Positions 16,101 to 24,604 of a stretch of DNA of 36,252 bases are shown piece by piece. The position numbers and the translations under genes are program-made. The first letter of the stretch is position 1. Each line of letters opens with the position of its first letter. The DNA comes from Planctomycetia bacterium (lineage in GTDB: Bacteria; Planctomycetota; Planctomycetia; Gemmatales; Gemmataceae), in the NCBI GenBank assembly GCA_005786805.1, contig SYCV01000248.1, forward strand, positions 1 through 36,252, in the 5' to 3' direction. Under the pieces are notes generated by a model that did not search any database, had not been told where the DNA came from, and saw nothing but the letters and a program-made list of their open reading frames with translations.

Positions 16101-19100
16101 TGGTACGGCATACTCCTGGTCACCTGCGTCATTTATCTTTGGGATGAGGCAAGTTACCCGAAACTGGTTCTGTTTCATCTTTTAATTGGCTTTGGTGCGA
16201 CTTTTCTGGGGTATCATTTTGGAAAAGCAAACATCGCATTGGGTTTGAACCTGGGTTGGTCGAGTTGGTTCCTGATCGGTTCAGTGTTGCTTGTCTACAA
16301 TCACTCGTTGAATGCCTTTTGTGATCGCTTCACCATCCGGGTGCAGGAGGGCAATCTTCCTGAACGGGCGTTGCGATGGAACATAGCTGGTTTCGCCATA
16401 CTTTCACTTGCATGGAAACTTGCCGAGGATCTCGCGTCAATCATGCAGGATCCCGGCCAGGTTCCCTTCAAGGCAGGGGATTATTGGGCCCCGGTGGGCA
16501 TGCTTGTCATCGGGCTTTTTGTGCAGGTGTTTTCCCAGCGCAACCAGCGATTTTTGTTCCATACGCAATGGCTGGTCATGGCTGCCGCTGGTGTTGCTTA
16601 CATTCGTTCCCTGCATCAGATGGGCCAGTTGGATAAAGGGTGCATTGTCATATTGCCGCAGATGATGGCGCTTGCAGGTGGATTATTTCTCTGGGTATGG
16701 TTTTTACTTAGGCGGTTTGTTGATTTCAAATTCGCGGATTATCCATCGAGGGCGACATTAAGCGCCGGCTCCGTCGCGGCGGTTGCCATCATCCTTGGCC
16801 TGATGCGCCTTAATGGTTCAGCAAAGGAAGCCCATATATTCACCTCCGAGGCTGGTTCCATCCTTGGCATGGTGATGCTGGGCTGTGTGTTAAGCGGCTG
16901 CACCGCGTTACGACTTCAGGAATTCGGGGCTTTATACTGGCGTAATGTCCTGCTTGCAGGGTTTGGAATCATCGCAACAATCGCCTGTGCGATTGAGCGA
17001 AATGAAAGCCACGCGGGATTGAAATTTCTCGTGGTCGCGGGGCCGGTATATTCGTTTGCCTGGGTGTTTGCCCATCCCGTGAGGGAATATTTTCAACACC
17101 GGCTTAAATGGATGCAATTCACGAACCTGAGTGAGTTGGCGGGAATACTTCAGGGCTTGGGAATTTTCTTTTTGTTTCTCATAGGCTGGGCCGCCTGGCC
17201 CCTTGGGCTGACCCTCCATGCCCTGACCGGACTGGGATTTTTAATCGCAACCTCCATGTTGCTTGGCTGGTTTCGCAATAGTGACAGGCATGCTGCCATC
17301 GCTTTCTGGCTTTCTTCTTTGTTTGGAATACTCGCGGTTTATCATCAAAACATCGGGGTAGCCTTTGTAAACTGGTACGCACCGATGATCGCGGGAATTC
17401 TCTGTGCTGTTTCCATCCAGACCGCTTCATGGTCCCGTATCAAGGTTCTAAAGCCATCCTGGGTTTTGAAATCAAAGGTTTCGTCAATCGAATCCTTCCA
17501 TCTTTTGATACCCTGGATTACCCTGCTGCTGCTTATTCTCCCCACGGGTTTTCATTTTGTTCTGGTGGGCAATGAGGAGATGTTTGCCAATTGGTTGAGC
17601 ATCATGTCGGGCAGGTCTATTTGTCTTGCCTTGGTTTTCAGCTTGATAGCCAATCTTTGTTATCGTGCGCGGGCGGCGCTTCCACTTGGAATCATCTGCA
17701 CCGGTTCGGTTTTGAATCTGGGCATTGTCGCGGGCATCATGGAATTTGAAAGAGGAGGTGGTTTTTCAACCGCCCTGGTATCCATCTCTGTTGTCTGGAT
17801 TTTATACGGGCTTGTGATTGCGCTTTTGGGAATTGGGTTTCAATTGGTTGGAAAACCCCAGCCGTTTCTAGATGAGGAATCCTGGCCCACCAACCTTAAC
17901 TTTGTGATGGCCTCGTCCCTTTTTGTGGCCTTTAGGATCGGCGCCCTGGAAACCGTCAATCCCTGGATTGTTTTCTCGCTCATTTGCTCAAACGCAGTTC
18001 AGATGGCGATCATAGCGGCTTGGCGCAACCAGCCTGGTTATGCCATTGCAAATGTTTTGACATCCCTTGCGGCCTGCACCTACCTGGGTTTCGCGTTTCA
18101 TCTTCATCATCCCCTTGATTTGTTGAACCTGGTTGGCTTGGGATTGGGAGGCATCTCATTTTTCTGGTTGGTTGTTTCTTTTCTTCCCATTTTTGAAATC
18201 AAGCCCTTCGCTATCCGCATGGTCGATTCAGCCATGCGAATCGCGCTTGTAATGACCGGGCTAAGCGGCGCGATCGTTTACTTTGGCGGATTGAATGGCC
18301 AGTTTTATCAGATCAATCTGTCCTTGGGATTCTCCACGCTTTTGGTCCTCGCATTTGTCTGCCTTGCCGGCCTTTATGGTTCCAAGTTGAAACTCGTGGA
18401 TGGAGGTATATTCACCATTGGCATGGTGGCAATCGCCTACTGGCTCAGGTCAAGGAACCTCATTTATCTGGAATTGATCCAGGCAACCTGCATCCCGCTC
18501 GCCTTGTTGCTGACTTTTATAACGGGCCTTAATGCACTCCCCTTAAAGAGGGAAAAAGCAGCCTGGCTTCCCGGGGTCCAAGGGGTTGTTTCTGGGATAG
18601 TCCTTCTATTGTCTGTTTGGATCTCATGGAACGCGGAAATTTTCGAGGAGAGAATCATTGGGTCCTTTGCAACTTTTTGCGTGGCTCCTTCCGCGCTGTT
18701 CCTCGCCTGGGCCGGGCTGGGTACCTCCCGCAGCGTTCGCAGGGAATTTTTGATGTTGCTTGCGGGCGCGTGGTGCCTGTTGTTTCAGGCCATCCCCTCC
18801 CCCACTGATGATTCACGATGGCCCCAGCGGGCCGCGCTGTTCCAGGTCGCGGTGCTTGTGGTCGTGATCACTGGCAGATTGTGCCTTGCCAGGCTTACAG
18901 GGGTCTGGGAATTTGCAATCAAGCTTGTCAGGGACCGACTACCGATTCTGGCGTTCATTTCCATCCTTATAACCCTGGTGATGGAGGCGATTTATTTTGA
19001 CCAGGGCTCGATGAAAAGTTTGCAGCCCGAATGGGCATTCCAGATGGTGCTGTTTTCAGCCTCATTATTGGGCTTGGGTTGCCTGAGGTTCGCCTGGTTG

Positions 19101-20063
19101 ATGGATGGGGAAGATGCCAGTGTGATATCGTGGAAAAACACCAGGTACACCTGGGGGGTTATTTTGGTAATCGTGGCTCTTTTCCTTCATTGCAGGGTTT
19201 GCAAGCCTGAATGGTTTGGTGGTTTCCTCGGTCAATATTGGTCGCAGGGGGCGCTGGTCCTGTCATTCCTTTCTGCAGGAATGGCGGAATTATTATTCCG
19301 AAGAAACAAACAAGCGGTTGCTTTCCCCATCATGATGTGTGGAGTGCTGGTTCCGTTGGCGCCACTGGGGGCCTTTTGGTTCAGGCAATTTTTATTGGCT
19401 TATCCTGAACAATTCCCATTCATGAAACCGATCGCGCAATCAGTATTGCGTTTGCCGGGTGATTTTTCATCCCATGCATTCCTTTGGTTCCTGGCGGCAT
19501 TGGTATGGGGATGGGTATCGATGCAGAGGAATTCATTTTTCCTGATGCTGGTCTCATGTTTTGGATTGGTGGGTGGTTTTTGGTCGTTATGGGCGGGCCA
19601 GGGATTTTCATTTTTGCAGCATCCCCAAATGTGGTTGGTGCCCCCCGCCATTTTCATCTTGATACTTGAATTTTCCCTGCGACTCCGAATCCCAAAAAAT
19701 CTCTCGCAATTCCTCAGATACACCGGCCTGGCGTTCCTTTATGCCTCCTCCGCCTCGGATATGTTGATCCTGGGTATTGGTTATTCCGTATGGCTTCCAA
19801 TCGCACTTGCATTCTGGTCCGTGGTTGGGATTCTCGCGGGCATGGCAACCCAGACACGGGCGTTCCTATACTTTGGCATGGTATTTTTATTGATGGATGT
19901 TTTCTTCATGATCTGGCATGCCGCGGTCGACAAGCAGCAGACCTGGGTTTGGTGGATCTCTGTTATTATTCTTGGTGGAGCGATCCTTGGATTGTTCACC
20001 TTGTTTGAGAAGAAGAAAATAGAAATCAGGAATTTGATGAAGAAGCTGAAGTCTTGGAATTAA
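13191..20063 (+). CDS. Giant polytopic membrane protein with N-terminal zinc ribbon
   Basis: The 2290-residue protein opens with a membrane helix at about residues 20-53. A zinc-ribbon-like knuckle pair follows, with Cys62-x2-Cys65 and Cys76-x2-Cys79 (CRICGS and CGNCGG). Next comes a helical segment (about 85-130) and a Pro-rich linker to about 190. From LGELVGGLLIVGGSIALVATLW to the end it is almost entirely hydrophobic helices with short loops, by eye around 60 membrane spans. The basic tail is FEKKKIEIRNLMKKLKSW. I recognise it as resembling very long hypothetical membrane proteins in other planctomycetes, but know no function. GTG 13191 is the outermost start; ATG 13245 directly before the first helix is an alternative, and neither has a good Shine-Dalgarno. 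The MscS gene follows on the same strand 132 bp later. Confidence 0.88.
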   Translation: MIQVVLLWQFFSGVSSLFMDIFFLIMLSVLALFLSLTLWIGIKVIGFFIGLFFPSAPVRRFCRICGSELGHGVIQCGNCGGSVNNILSKEAQDLRVAIEQLEKLVDRDEITKDAVHPAISALQKRLADIMPLANPATPPPIQVERDSSSSLSSLISVIEEKIVPPPIPVVSSETKPDHESPLIPFPKTPDEPVIAKPKMSLASVLGMFLESRNILLGELVGGLLIVGGSIALVATLWNSLEQIPYFPFLMLAGISILLFLAGQYTLHHWKLQSTSRGMLVISILLALLSLLVLANLGEAGSGHWIAAAVQVIAVTGVFFLSKKSTSDLFEDVDFTGISRITTIQILLCSVCMVLVSWFVPVEKRTAQGMAVALALLSVYLSSIVKPATSAKLILFSLLTSFSLFVSQGFLLASVEGFALSLLAIPLVLSGMAFLVLKVSSLEHHEDAFAIAGPLLNGLGLLLITLSPLLGWPDAFSMVWSLWVAIAVLLFFSRTNVSFFAPIAASLQLVIAFSIMVHLLNGTLDAKASISSLELAKVLVEPPSAFVLLFVGFLITGLARWNLENRLVRNGWIAGAWVAAISSLAMGWGQSEGPGPGGAIAQIGFACLLLYLHRLESNAFSALIIGVFPITAVAAFLYPDPPANFGFACFGMLALIYSTLARIIPSSAKTYHLNHAFKTLSFILVVCLLPAWYFLQKTPGDQYLFFSLGALELGIACVLLAWQFGYMGLTVAGLLFWSISGYSFFQHHLLFLMPITAGFLAAATMALLLHLLNSFFVFFDSLWDDGVYKPARISEFWLLLLLPLVIVLESAGAILDSKVLDLPLAVYLDWFAFAALFRALLLSSSPWFRVFQFAIAGSVFCLSLHFIRMQPWFLEQGGNLDHPWVLQTLGCWLSVLAFVWGVLRFEARKSRIFRDIWFETRRSIDEWTLAALCAILMVLGLFSGFLASTSNWGLITPSDWPNLMMGPGTLFWYGILLVTCVIYLWDEASYPKLVLFHLLIGFGATFLGYHFGKANIALGLNLGWSSWFLIGSVLLVYNHSLNAFCDRFTIRVQEGNLPERALRWNIAGFAILSLAWKLAEDLASIMQDPGQVPFKAGDYWAPVGMLVIGLFVQVFSQRNQRFLFHTQWLVMAAAGVAYIRSLHQMGQLDKGCIVILPQMMALAGGLFLWVWFLLRRFVDFKFADYPSRATLSAGSVAAVAIILGLMRLNGSAKEAHIFTSEAGSILGMVMLGCVLSGCTALRLQEFGALYWRNVLLAGFGIIATIACAIERNESHAGLKFLVVAGPVYSFAWVFAHPVREYFQHRLKWMQFTNLSELAGILQGLGIFFLFLIGWAAWPLGLTLHALTGLGFLIATSMLLGWFRNSDRHAAIAFWLSSLFGILAVYHQNIGVAFVNWYAPMIAGILCAVSIQTASWSRIKVLKPSWVLKSKVSSIESFHLLIPWITLLLLILPTGFHFVLVGNEEMFANWLSIMSGRSICLALVFSLIANLCYRARAALPLGIICTGSVLNLGIVAGIMEFERGGGFSTALVSISVVWILYGLVIALLGIGFQLVGKPQPFLDEESWPTNLNFVMASSLFVAFRIGALETVNPWIVFSLICSNAVQMAIIAAWRNQPGYAIANVLTSLAACTYLGFAFHLHHPLDLLNLVGLGLGGISFFWLVVSFLPIFEIKPFAIRMVDSAMRIALVMTGLSGAIVYFGGLNGQFYQINLSLGFSTLLVLAFVCLAGLYGSKLKLVDGGIFTIGMVAIAYWLRSRNLIYLELIQATCIPLALLLTFITGLNALPLKREKAAWLPGVQGVVSGIVLLLSVWISWNAEIFEERIIGSFATFCVAPSALFLAWAGLGTSRSVRREFLMLLAGAWCLLFQAIPSPTDDSRWPQRAALFQVAVLVVVITGRLCLARLTGVWEFAIKLVRDRLPILAFISILITLVMEAIYFDQGSMKSLQPEWAFQMVLFSASLLGLGCLRFAWLMDGEDASVISWKNTRYTWGVILVIVALFLHCRVCKPEWFGGFLGQYWSQGALVLSFLSAGMAELLFRRNKQAVAFPIMMCGVLVPLAPLGAFWFRQFLLAYPEQFPFMKPIAQSVLRLPGDFSSHAFLWFLAALVWGWVSMQRNSFFLMLVSCFGLVGGFWSLWAGQGFSFLQHPQMWLVPPAIFILILEFSLRLRIPKNLSQFLRYTGLAFLYASSASDMLILGIGYSVWLPIALAFWSVVGILAGMATQTRAFLYFGMVFLLMDVFFMIWHAAVDKQQTWVWWISVIILGGAILGLFTLFEKKKIEIRNLMKKLKSWN

Positions 20064-20152
20064 ATGGCATATTGCCCATTTTCCCATGATATGACCAGAT
20101 CGTCCTTGCATAGTGTTATTTTAATATTTCCTTTAATTTGCTAGTATTTTTT

Positions 20153-20169
20153 CATCCCAGGATGGGATG
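20153..20169 (+). other. Hairpin in the leader of the MscS-type gene
   Basis: CATCCCA (20153-20159) and TGGGATG (20163-20169) form a perfect 7-bp inverted repeat around GGA. It lies 26 bp upstream of the MscS start, after a T-rich stretch. It may be a weak terminator for the giant gene, an operator or a leader hairpin; the sequence does not decide. Confidence 0.4.
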
Positions 20170-20195
20170 TGATACCAAGGCAAAGGAATGTTTAG

Positions 20196-23015
20196 ATGAA
20201 TACTGCAGGTATACTGGGAATTGTTTTGTTTTCAGGCGTTTTTGGCTATTCCAATCCAGACTTGGAAGCCTTGAAACAGTATCAAAATCAAACTCTCCTC
20301 ACAAAGCTTTCGACTCCGTTGAGTACATTCAAGACTTTTTGTTTTGCCGCGGATGCTTATTCCGTGATCCCAGAAATCATTACCGAGGGATATTCCTGCC
20401 TTGAAATTGAACCGGGTATGTTTTCCCAGGATATTTTGACCCGCATGGTTTTGGACCTTGAGGAGGTTCTGGATGAATTATCGGTGCCATTGAACAACAT
20501 GGCAACCTTTCCCAGCCAGGATCGATTTGTGATCCACAAGGATGATGGCATGTCCATTTCCATGAAAAAATGTGCCGATGGCCTTTGGCGTTTTGACAAG
20601 GAGACGGTCTTTCAAATCAAATCAATGAGGAACCTTTCCGCGAAAAGGACACTTGATCGGCAAAAGATTTCCAAGCAGCTTAAGATGGGGTTGGGTGACC
20701 CGAATAAAACAATGAGTGAATTCATGGAGCATGCCTATGCCAATGACTTTGTCACCGCGACAAATCACCTGGATCTCTCGGAACTGTCACCTCAAAAAGC
20801 CAAGGCAACCGGGATGTTGATCGCTTGGAAACTCGCATCCATCATCCAGCGCAAGGGTTATTTGTTCACCCAGGAAATCCCCGAGGATCCCGATGGCCCG
20901 AAGTACATTTGGAAAGCCGACAACAAGGGAATGATCGCGGTGCAGAGAATTTACAAGCCAGGTGGAAAAGACGCCTGGATGTTCACCAGGGAAACGGTTC
21001 GTTCCGTGGACGCGATGTGGGAGCAGGTGAAAAATGACCCGGTTGACATCCGCTATAAAATACTTGGAAATATTATCGCCCCGGTTCCCGATGACTTTAA
21101 TCCTGAGCTTATCAAGGTTAAATCCGGGAAACCGGAATCTGTGCCGGATGAACTTTCGACCCCCCGCAAACTACTGAGAAACTTTTTCCTTGCGATCATG
21201 GTAGCGGAATTCGACATAAGGGCGAAGAAAAAGCTAAATGACTTTCTCGACCTCAGCATGCTTCCCATCGAGGATCTTGAAAACCTTGGCCCCAAGAGGG
21301 CCATCATGCTTGATGCCATACTTCGAAAAATCAGCCCTGACTCCAATAACATACCGGACACCTGGAGCAGTCCATCGCAGGTGATAAGGGGCCCGGAGGG
21401 ATTTGAACTTGGAATCATCAGGCAGCATGATGGATGCTGGCGATTCGGCCCGGAAACCGTGGCGAACATTCCCTCCATGTTCGCGAGGTTGAACTCCGAG
21501 GAGCAGGCCAAGTACAATTACACCCATGACCTGGCGAACCCCAGGAATGTGATCTTCTTTTTCCTCTCCGCGGTCAATTTTTACAACAACGAGGAGGCCA
21601 TGAAGGCGCTGGACCTTTCTGAAATTCCAGTACCTGCCCGGCGTGACCTGGGCCCGGTCCTTGCTTTCAAGCTCAAGTATGTTTTTGATCGCATCAGCCA
21701 GGTGTACCTCCAGGAAATCCCCACGGATCCCAAGCTCGTTGTTTATGAGGTTTACCAGGGACCCCTCGGGAAATTATTTGTCGCACCGCATGAGAATGAG
21801 AAGGGAAAGTTGGAATGGAAGTTCGATGCCAGTTCCGTCAGGCGCATCGAGAGAATGTTCAATGCCGTTATAGATCTGCCCGTACGAAAGGATTTTGAGA
21901 AATTAAACCTCGTCAGGTTGAGCGCTGATTTTTGGAATGAGCCGGGGATCTGGCTTTGTCTGAATGTGCCAGCCAGATATCGTGAGAAGTTCCTGGGCCT
22001 TTGTATTTACCAATGGGTGATTGGGCTTGTTCTGGCTGTCCTCAGTTTCCTGGCTGCGATTGTCCTCACCATTTTCGTGAAGTTCGGGATCAACTATCTT
22101 GTCCCAAGGTCTAGTGATGCCGTTTTCAAGACCAGGATGAGGCGGAACCTGAGGGCATTGAAGTTCCTTATTTTTTTCACCATGGTTTACTCGTTCATAC
22201 CATTGCTTGACCTTCCCAATCATTTTGCAATCCTTATCTTCACACTTGAAAAGATATTCGTGACCGTTGTCTTGTCATGGTTTTTCCTGCAGCTCGTCGA
22301 CACGATCGCGCTTATTTACGAGGTTTCAGATTCGATGGCAAAGTACAGGGGCATGGCCGACATGCTGGTGCCTTTTCTCAGCAGGGCCGCCAAGCTGATA
22401 GTCGTGCTCATAGGTGTTTCGCTTTTGATCAAGAATTTCGGCGAGGCCGAGTCACTGGGCAGGTTCCTTGCAGGCTTGGGCATCCTTGGCATTGGTATTT
22501 CCCTCGCGGCGCAGGACTCCTTGAAAAACTTGTTTGGTACCCTGTTGATCATCGGGGAAAAATCATTTCGCGTGGGGGATAAGATCATCCTTGGGGACAA
22601 GGAGGGCACGGTTGAGGAATTTGGTTTCCGCGCCACCAAGCTTCGGACTCCCGAGGATTCACTCCTGCTGATACCCAATGGCAATCTGGCCACGGCGATA
22701 ATTGACAATTATGGTTTTCGAAAACAGCGGAGAATTCGACTGCTCTTTGGCTTGGATCTCCACACCGATGTGGAGAAAATCGGGCAGGTCCAGATGAAAT
22801 TGCTGGAAAAGTTGGTTGCAATGCCACGCGTTATCGCCAGCAAGGCCAAGATCTCATTCCTTAAGATAGGTGAAAATGGGCTTGAGTTTGAAATCGTGGC
22901 GTATGCCGACATTCATAATGATGACCAGGAAAGAAACCTCAGGGAAAATATCCTGGAGACACTTTTAAAGATCGCTTCCGAGATGGAGATCAAGACGACC
23001 AACCTGAAGAAATGA
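20196..23015 (+). CDS. MscS family mechanosensitive channel with long repeat-built ectodomain
   Basis: The 939-residue protein starts at ATG 20196, with AAGGA 8 nt upstream. A signal peptide-like N-terminus (GILGIVLFSGVFGYS) precedes about 570 non-membrane residues built from four related units (about 38-145, 168-278, 322-432, 448-558). Membrane helices follow at about 600-635, 650-675, 680-710 and 725-750. The MscS core is at about 750-850: LGILGIGISLAAQDSLKN is the pore-lining helix and FRVGDKIILGDKEGTVEEFG the beta domain, with LIPNGNLATAIIDNY after it. Family role: tension-gated release of solutes during hypo-osmotic shock. The ectodomain probably sits in the periplasm and may tie gating to the cell envelope, which is inference. 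It ends 26 bp before a strong terminator. Confidence 0.92.
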   Translation: MNTAGILGIVLFSGVFGYSNPDLEALKQYQNQTLLTKLSTPLSTFKTFCFAADAYSVIPEIITEGYSCLEIEPGMFSQDILTRMVLDLEEVLDELSVPLNNMATFPSQDRFVIHKDDGMSISMKKCADGLWRFDKETVFQIKSMRNLSAKRTLDRQKISKQLKMGLGDPNKTMSEFMEHAYANDFVTATNHLDLSELSPQKAKATGMLIAWKLASIIQRKGYLFTQEIPEDPDGPKYIWKADNKGMIAVQRIYKPGGKDAWMFTRETVRSVDAMWEQVKNDPVDIRYKILGNIIAPVPDDFNPELIKVKSGKPESVPDELSTPRKLLRNFFLAIMVAEFDIRAKKKLNDFLDLSMLPIEDLENLGPKRAIMLDAILRKISPDSNNIPDTWSSPSQVIRGPEGFELGIIRQHDGCWRFGPETVANIPSMFARLNSEEQAKYNYTHDLANPRNVIFFFLSAVNFYNNEEAMKALDLSEIPVPARRDLGPVLAFKLKYVFDRISQVYLQEIPTDPKLVVYEVYQGPLGKLFVAPHENEKGKLEWKFDASSVRRIERMFNAVIDLPVRKDFEKLNLVRLSADFWNEPGIWLCLNVPARYREKFLGLCIYQWVIGLVLAVLSFLAAIVLTIFVKFGINYLVPRSSDAVFKTRMRRNLRALKFLIFFTMVYSFIPLLDLPNHFAILIFTLEKIFVTVVLSWFFLQLVDTIALIYEVSDSMAKYRGMADMLVPFLSRAAKLIVVLIGVSLLIKNFGEAESLGRFLAGLGILGIGISLAAQDSLKNLFGTLLIIGEKSFRVGDKIILGDKEGTVEEFGFRATKLRTPEDSLLLIPNGNLATAIIDNYGFRKQRRIRLLFGLDLHTDVEKIGQVQMKLLEKLVAMPRVIASKAKISFLKIGENGLEFEIVAYADIHNDDQERNLRENILETLLKIASEMEIKTTNLKK

Positions 23016-23040
23016 TTTTCCCAGGCGGTTTTTAAAAAGA

Positions 23041-23078
23041 AAAAGCTTCAAGAATGCGGGATGCCCCTTGAAGCTTTT
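23041..23078. terminator. Bidirectional intrinsic terminator
   Basis: A perfect 12-bp stem, AAAAGCTTCAAG (23041-23052) with CTTGAAGCTTTT (23067-23078), is flanked by A-run and T-run sequence. It serves the MscS gene on the plus strand and the convergent aldehyde dehydrogenase on the minus strand. Confidence 0.88.
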
Positions 23079-23094
23079 TTGTTTGAACTGGAAA

Positions 23095-24549
23095 TTAGTC
23101 CCTTAGTTTGATGGAAACATACTTGGTCTCGAGATAGGATTCCATGCCTTCCTGGGCGAGTTCCCTTCCCAGTCCGCTTTCCTTCATGCCACCAAACGGG
23201 CATTGGGGTGTCGCAGGCACAGGGTCGTTCACACCGATGATCCCCGCTTCCAATCCCTCCGCCATCTTCAGCGATGTGGTCAGGTCATTGGTGAAAACAT
23301 AGGCTGCGAGACCATAGGGGGTGTTGTTGGCGGCGGTAATGACATCATCGATTTTGTTGAATTCGATGATGGGCATCACCGGGGCGAAAGGTTCTTCGGT
23401 AAGGATTCTACAGGATGGGTTCAGGCCTGAAATTACCGTTGGTTCGAAGAAATAGCCTTTTTGGAACTTATCGGATTTCTTGCCACCCGCGAGTATCTTG
23501 CCTCCCTTGCCCTTGGCGTCCTCGATGAGTCCCTGGGTATGGGTCAGGGCTTTTTTCTCGAACATCGGCCCGACTTCGATTCCAGCTTCGAGCCCATTGC
23601 CCATTTTCAGCGCCTTGGCAAACTCGACCGCGGCCTCGGTGAATTTCTTCTCGATGTCCTTGTGGACAAAGAACCTGCTGGGTGAGATGCATACCTGCCC
23701 GTTGTTGCGGAATTTTCCCGCCACCGCAAGCTTCGCGCTGACCTCGGGATCGGAATCGGGAAAGACGATGAATGGCGCATGGCCGCCAAGTTCCATGCTG
23801 ATCCTTTTCACCTGGTCCGCGGATGCGCGGATGAGTTGTTTGCCAACCTCGGTTGAACCGGTGAAGCTGATTTTTCTGCAAATGCGATTTTGCATGAACT
23901 CATCAGCCATTTCCTGGCCTGGGCCGATGACAAGGTTTGCAACGCCCGCGGGAAGGCCAGCCTCAATCATGCATTCAAAAATCACGATCAAGGACCTTGG
24001 AGTCTGGCTTGCGGGCCTGCTTACCACGGTGCAACCCACCGCAAGGGCAGGCGCCAGCTTGCGGATCGCGAGGGTGATGGGGAAATTCCAGGGGCTGATC
24101 GCAGCGACCACGCCCACGGGGTGCTTCAGTGTCAAATGCCTTTTCCCGGGTGCGGAGTTCGGGATTACCTGGCCATAGGCTCTTTTCCCTTCCTCAGCGA
24201 ACCATTCAAAAGTATCCGCGGAGTGCATGACTTCCGCCTTGGCTTCAACCACGGGTTTGCCCTGCTCCATGGTCATTACGCGGGCGATGGCATCGGCGCG
24301 TTCACGCATGAGGTCGGCTGTTTTCTTGAGGATCTTGGCCCTGTCCCATGATGTGAGTTTCTGCCAGGCTGGCATGGCCTTGGCCGCCGCCTCAAGCGCA
24401 AGCTTGGTTTCAGCCCTGCTGCCATAGGCGACTTCCCAAAGCACTTCTTCGGTCGCGGGATTGATGACCGCATGGGTTTTGCCGTCCAGGGCATCGCACC
24501 ATTTGCCATCGATATAAAGTTTCGTCTGAATGGAAGTAGCAGTCGTCAT
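23095..24549 (-). CDS. NAD(P)-dependent aldehyde dehydrogenase, succinate-semialdehyde dehydrogenase-like
   Basis: The 484-residue cytosolic enzyme has the aldehyde dehydrogenase catalytic Glu253 (SMELGG) and Cys287 (NNGQVC). Cofactor motifs ISPWNFPI (151-158) and FTGSTEVGK are also present. Overall pattern, including VNDPVPATPQCPFGGMKESG near the C-terminus, is closest to succinate-semialdehyde dehydrogenases, which oxidise succinate semialdehyde to succinate; other aldehydes are possible. The normally conserved Lys of the KPA/KPS motif that contacts the cofactor ribose is Arg178 here (VVSRPASQTP). The ATG at 24547-24549 has GAGG 7 nt upstream. The Tat-exported isomerase-like gene is 55 bp upstream on the same strand, possibly the same transcript. 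Confidence 0.9.
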   Translation of the reverse strand: MTTATSIQTKLYIDGKWCDALDGKTHAVINPATEEVLWEVAYGSRAETKLALEAAAKAMPAWQKLTSWDRAKILKKTADLMRERADAIARVMTMEQGKPVVEAKAEVMHSADTFEWFAEEGKRAYGQVIPNSAPGKRHLTLKHPVGVVAAISPWNFPITLAIRKLAPALAVGCTVVSRPASQTPRSLIVIFECMIEAGLPAGVANLVIGPGQEMADEFMQNRICRKISFTGSTEVGKQLIRASADQVKRISMELGGHAPFIVFPDSDPEVSAKLAVAGKFRNNGQVCISPSRFFVHKDIEKKFTEAAVEFAKALKMGNGLEAGIEVGPMFEKKALTHTQGLIEDAKGKGGKILAGGKKSDKFQKGYFFEPTVISGLNPSCRILTEEPFAPVMPIIEFNKIDDVITAANNTPYGLAAYVFTNDLTTSLKMAEGLEAGIIGVNDPVPATPQCPFGGMKESGLGRELAQEGMESYLETKYVSIKLRD

Positions 24550-24604
24550 GAATCAACCTCAATCGTTAAAAAAGTGGAACAGTCGGTATTGTAGTGAAAC
24601 CTGA

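Noticed and set aside
20066-20082. Weak GGCA/TGCC hairpin followed by CATTTT after the giant membrane protein gene
   Set aside because: Only four base pairs, too weak for a confident terminator call.
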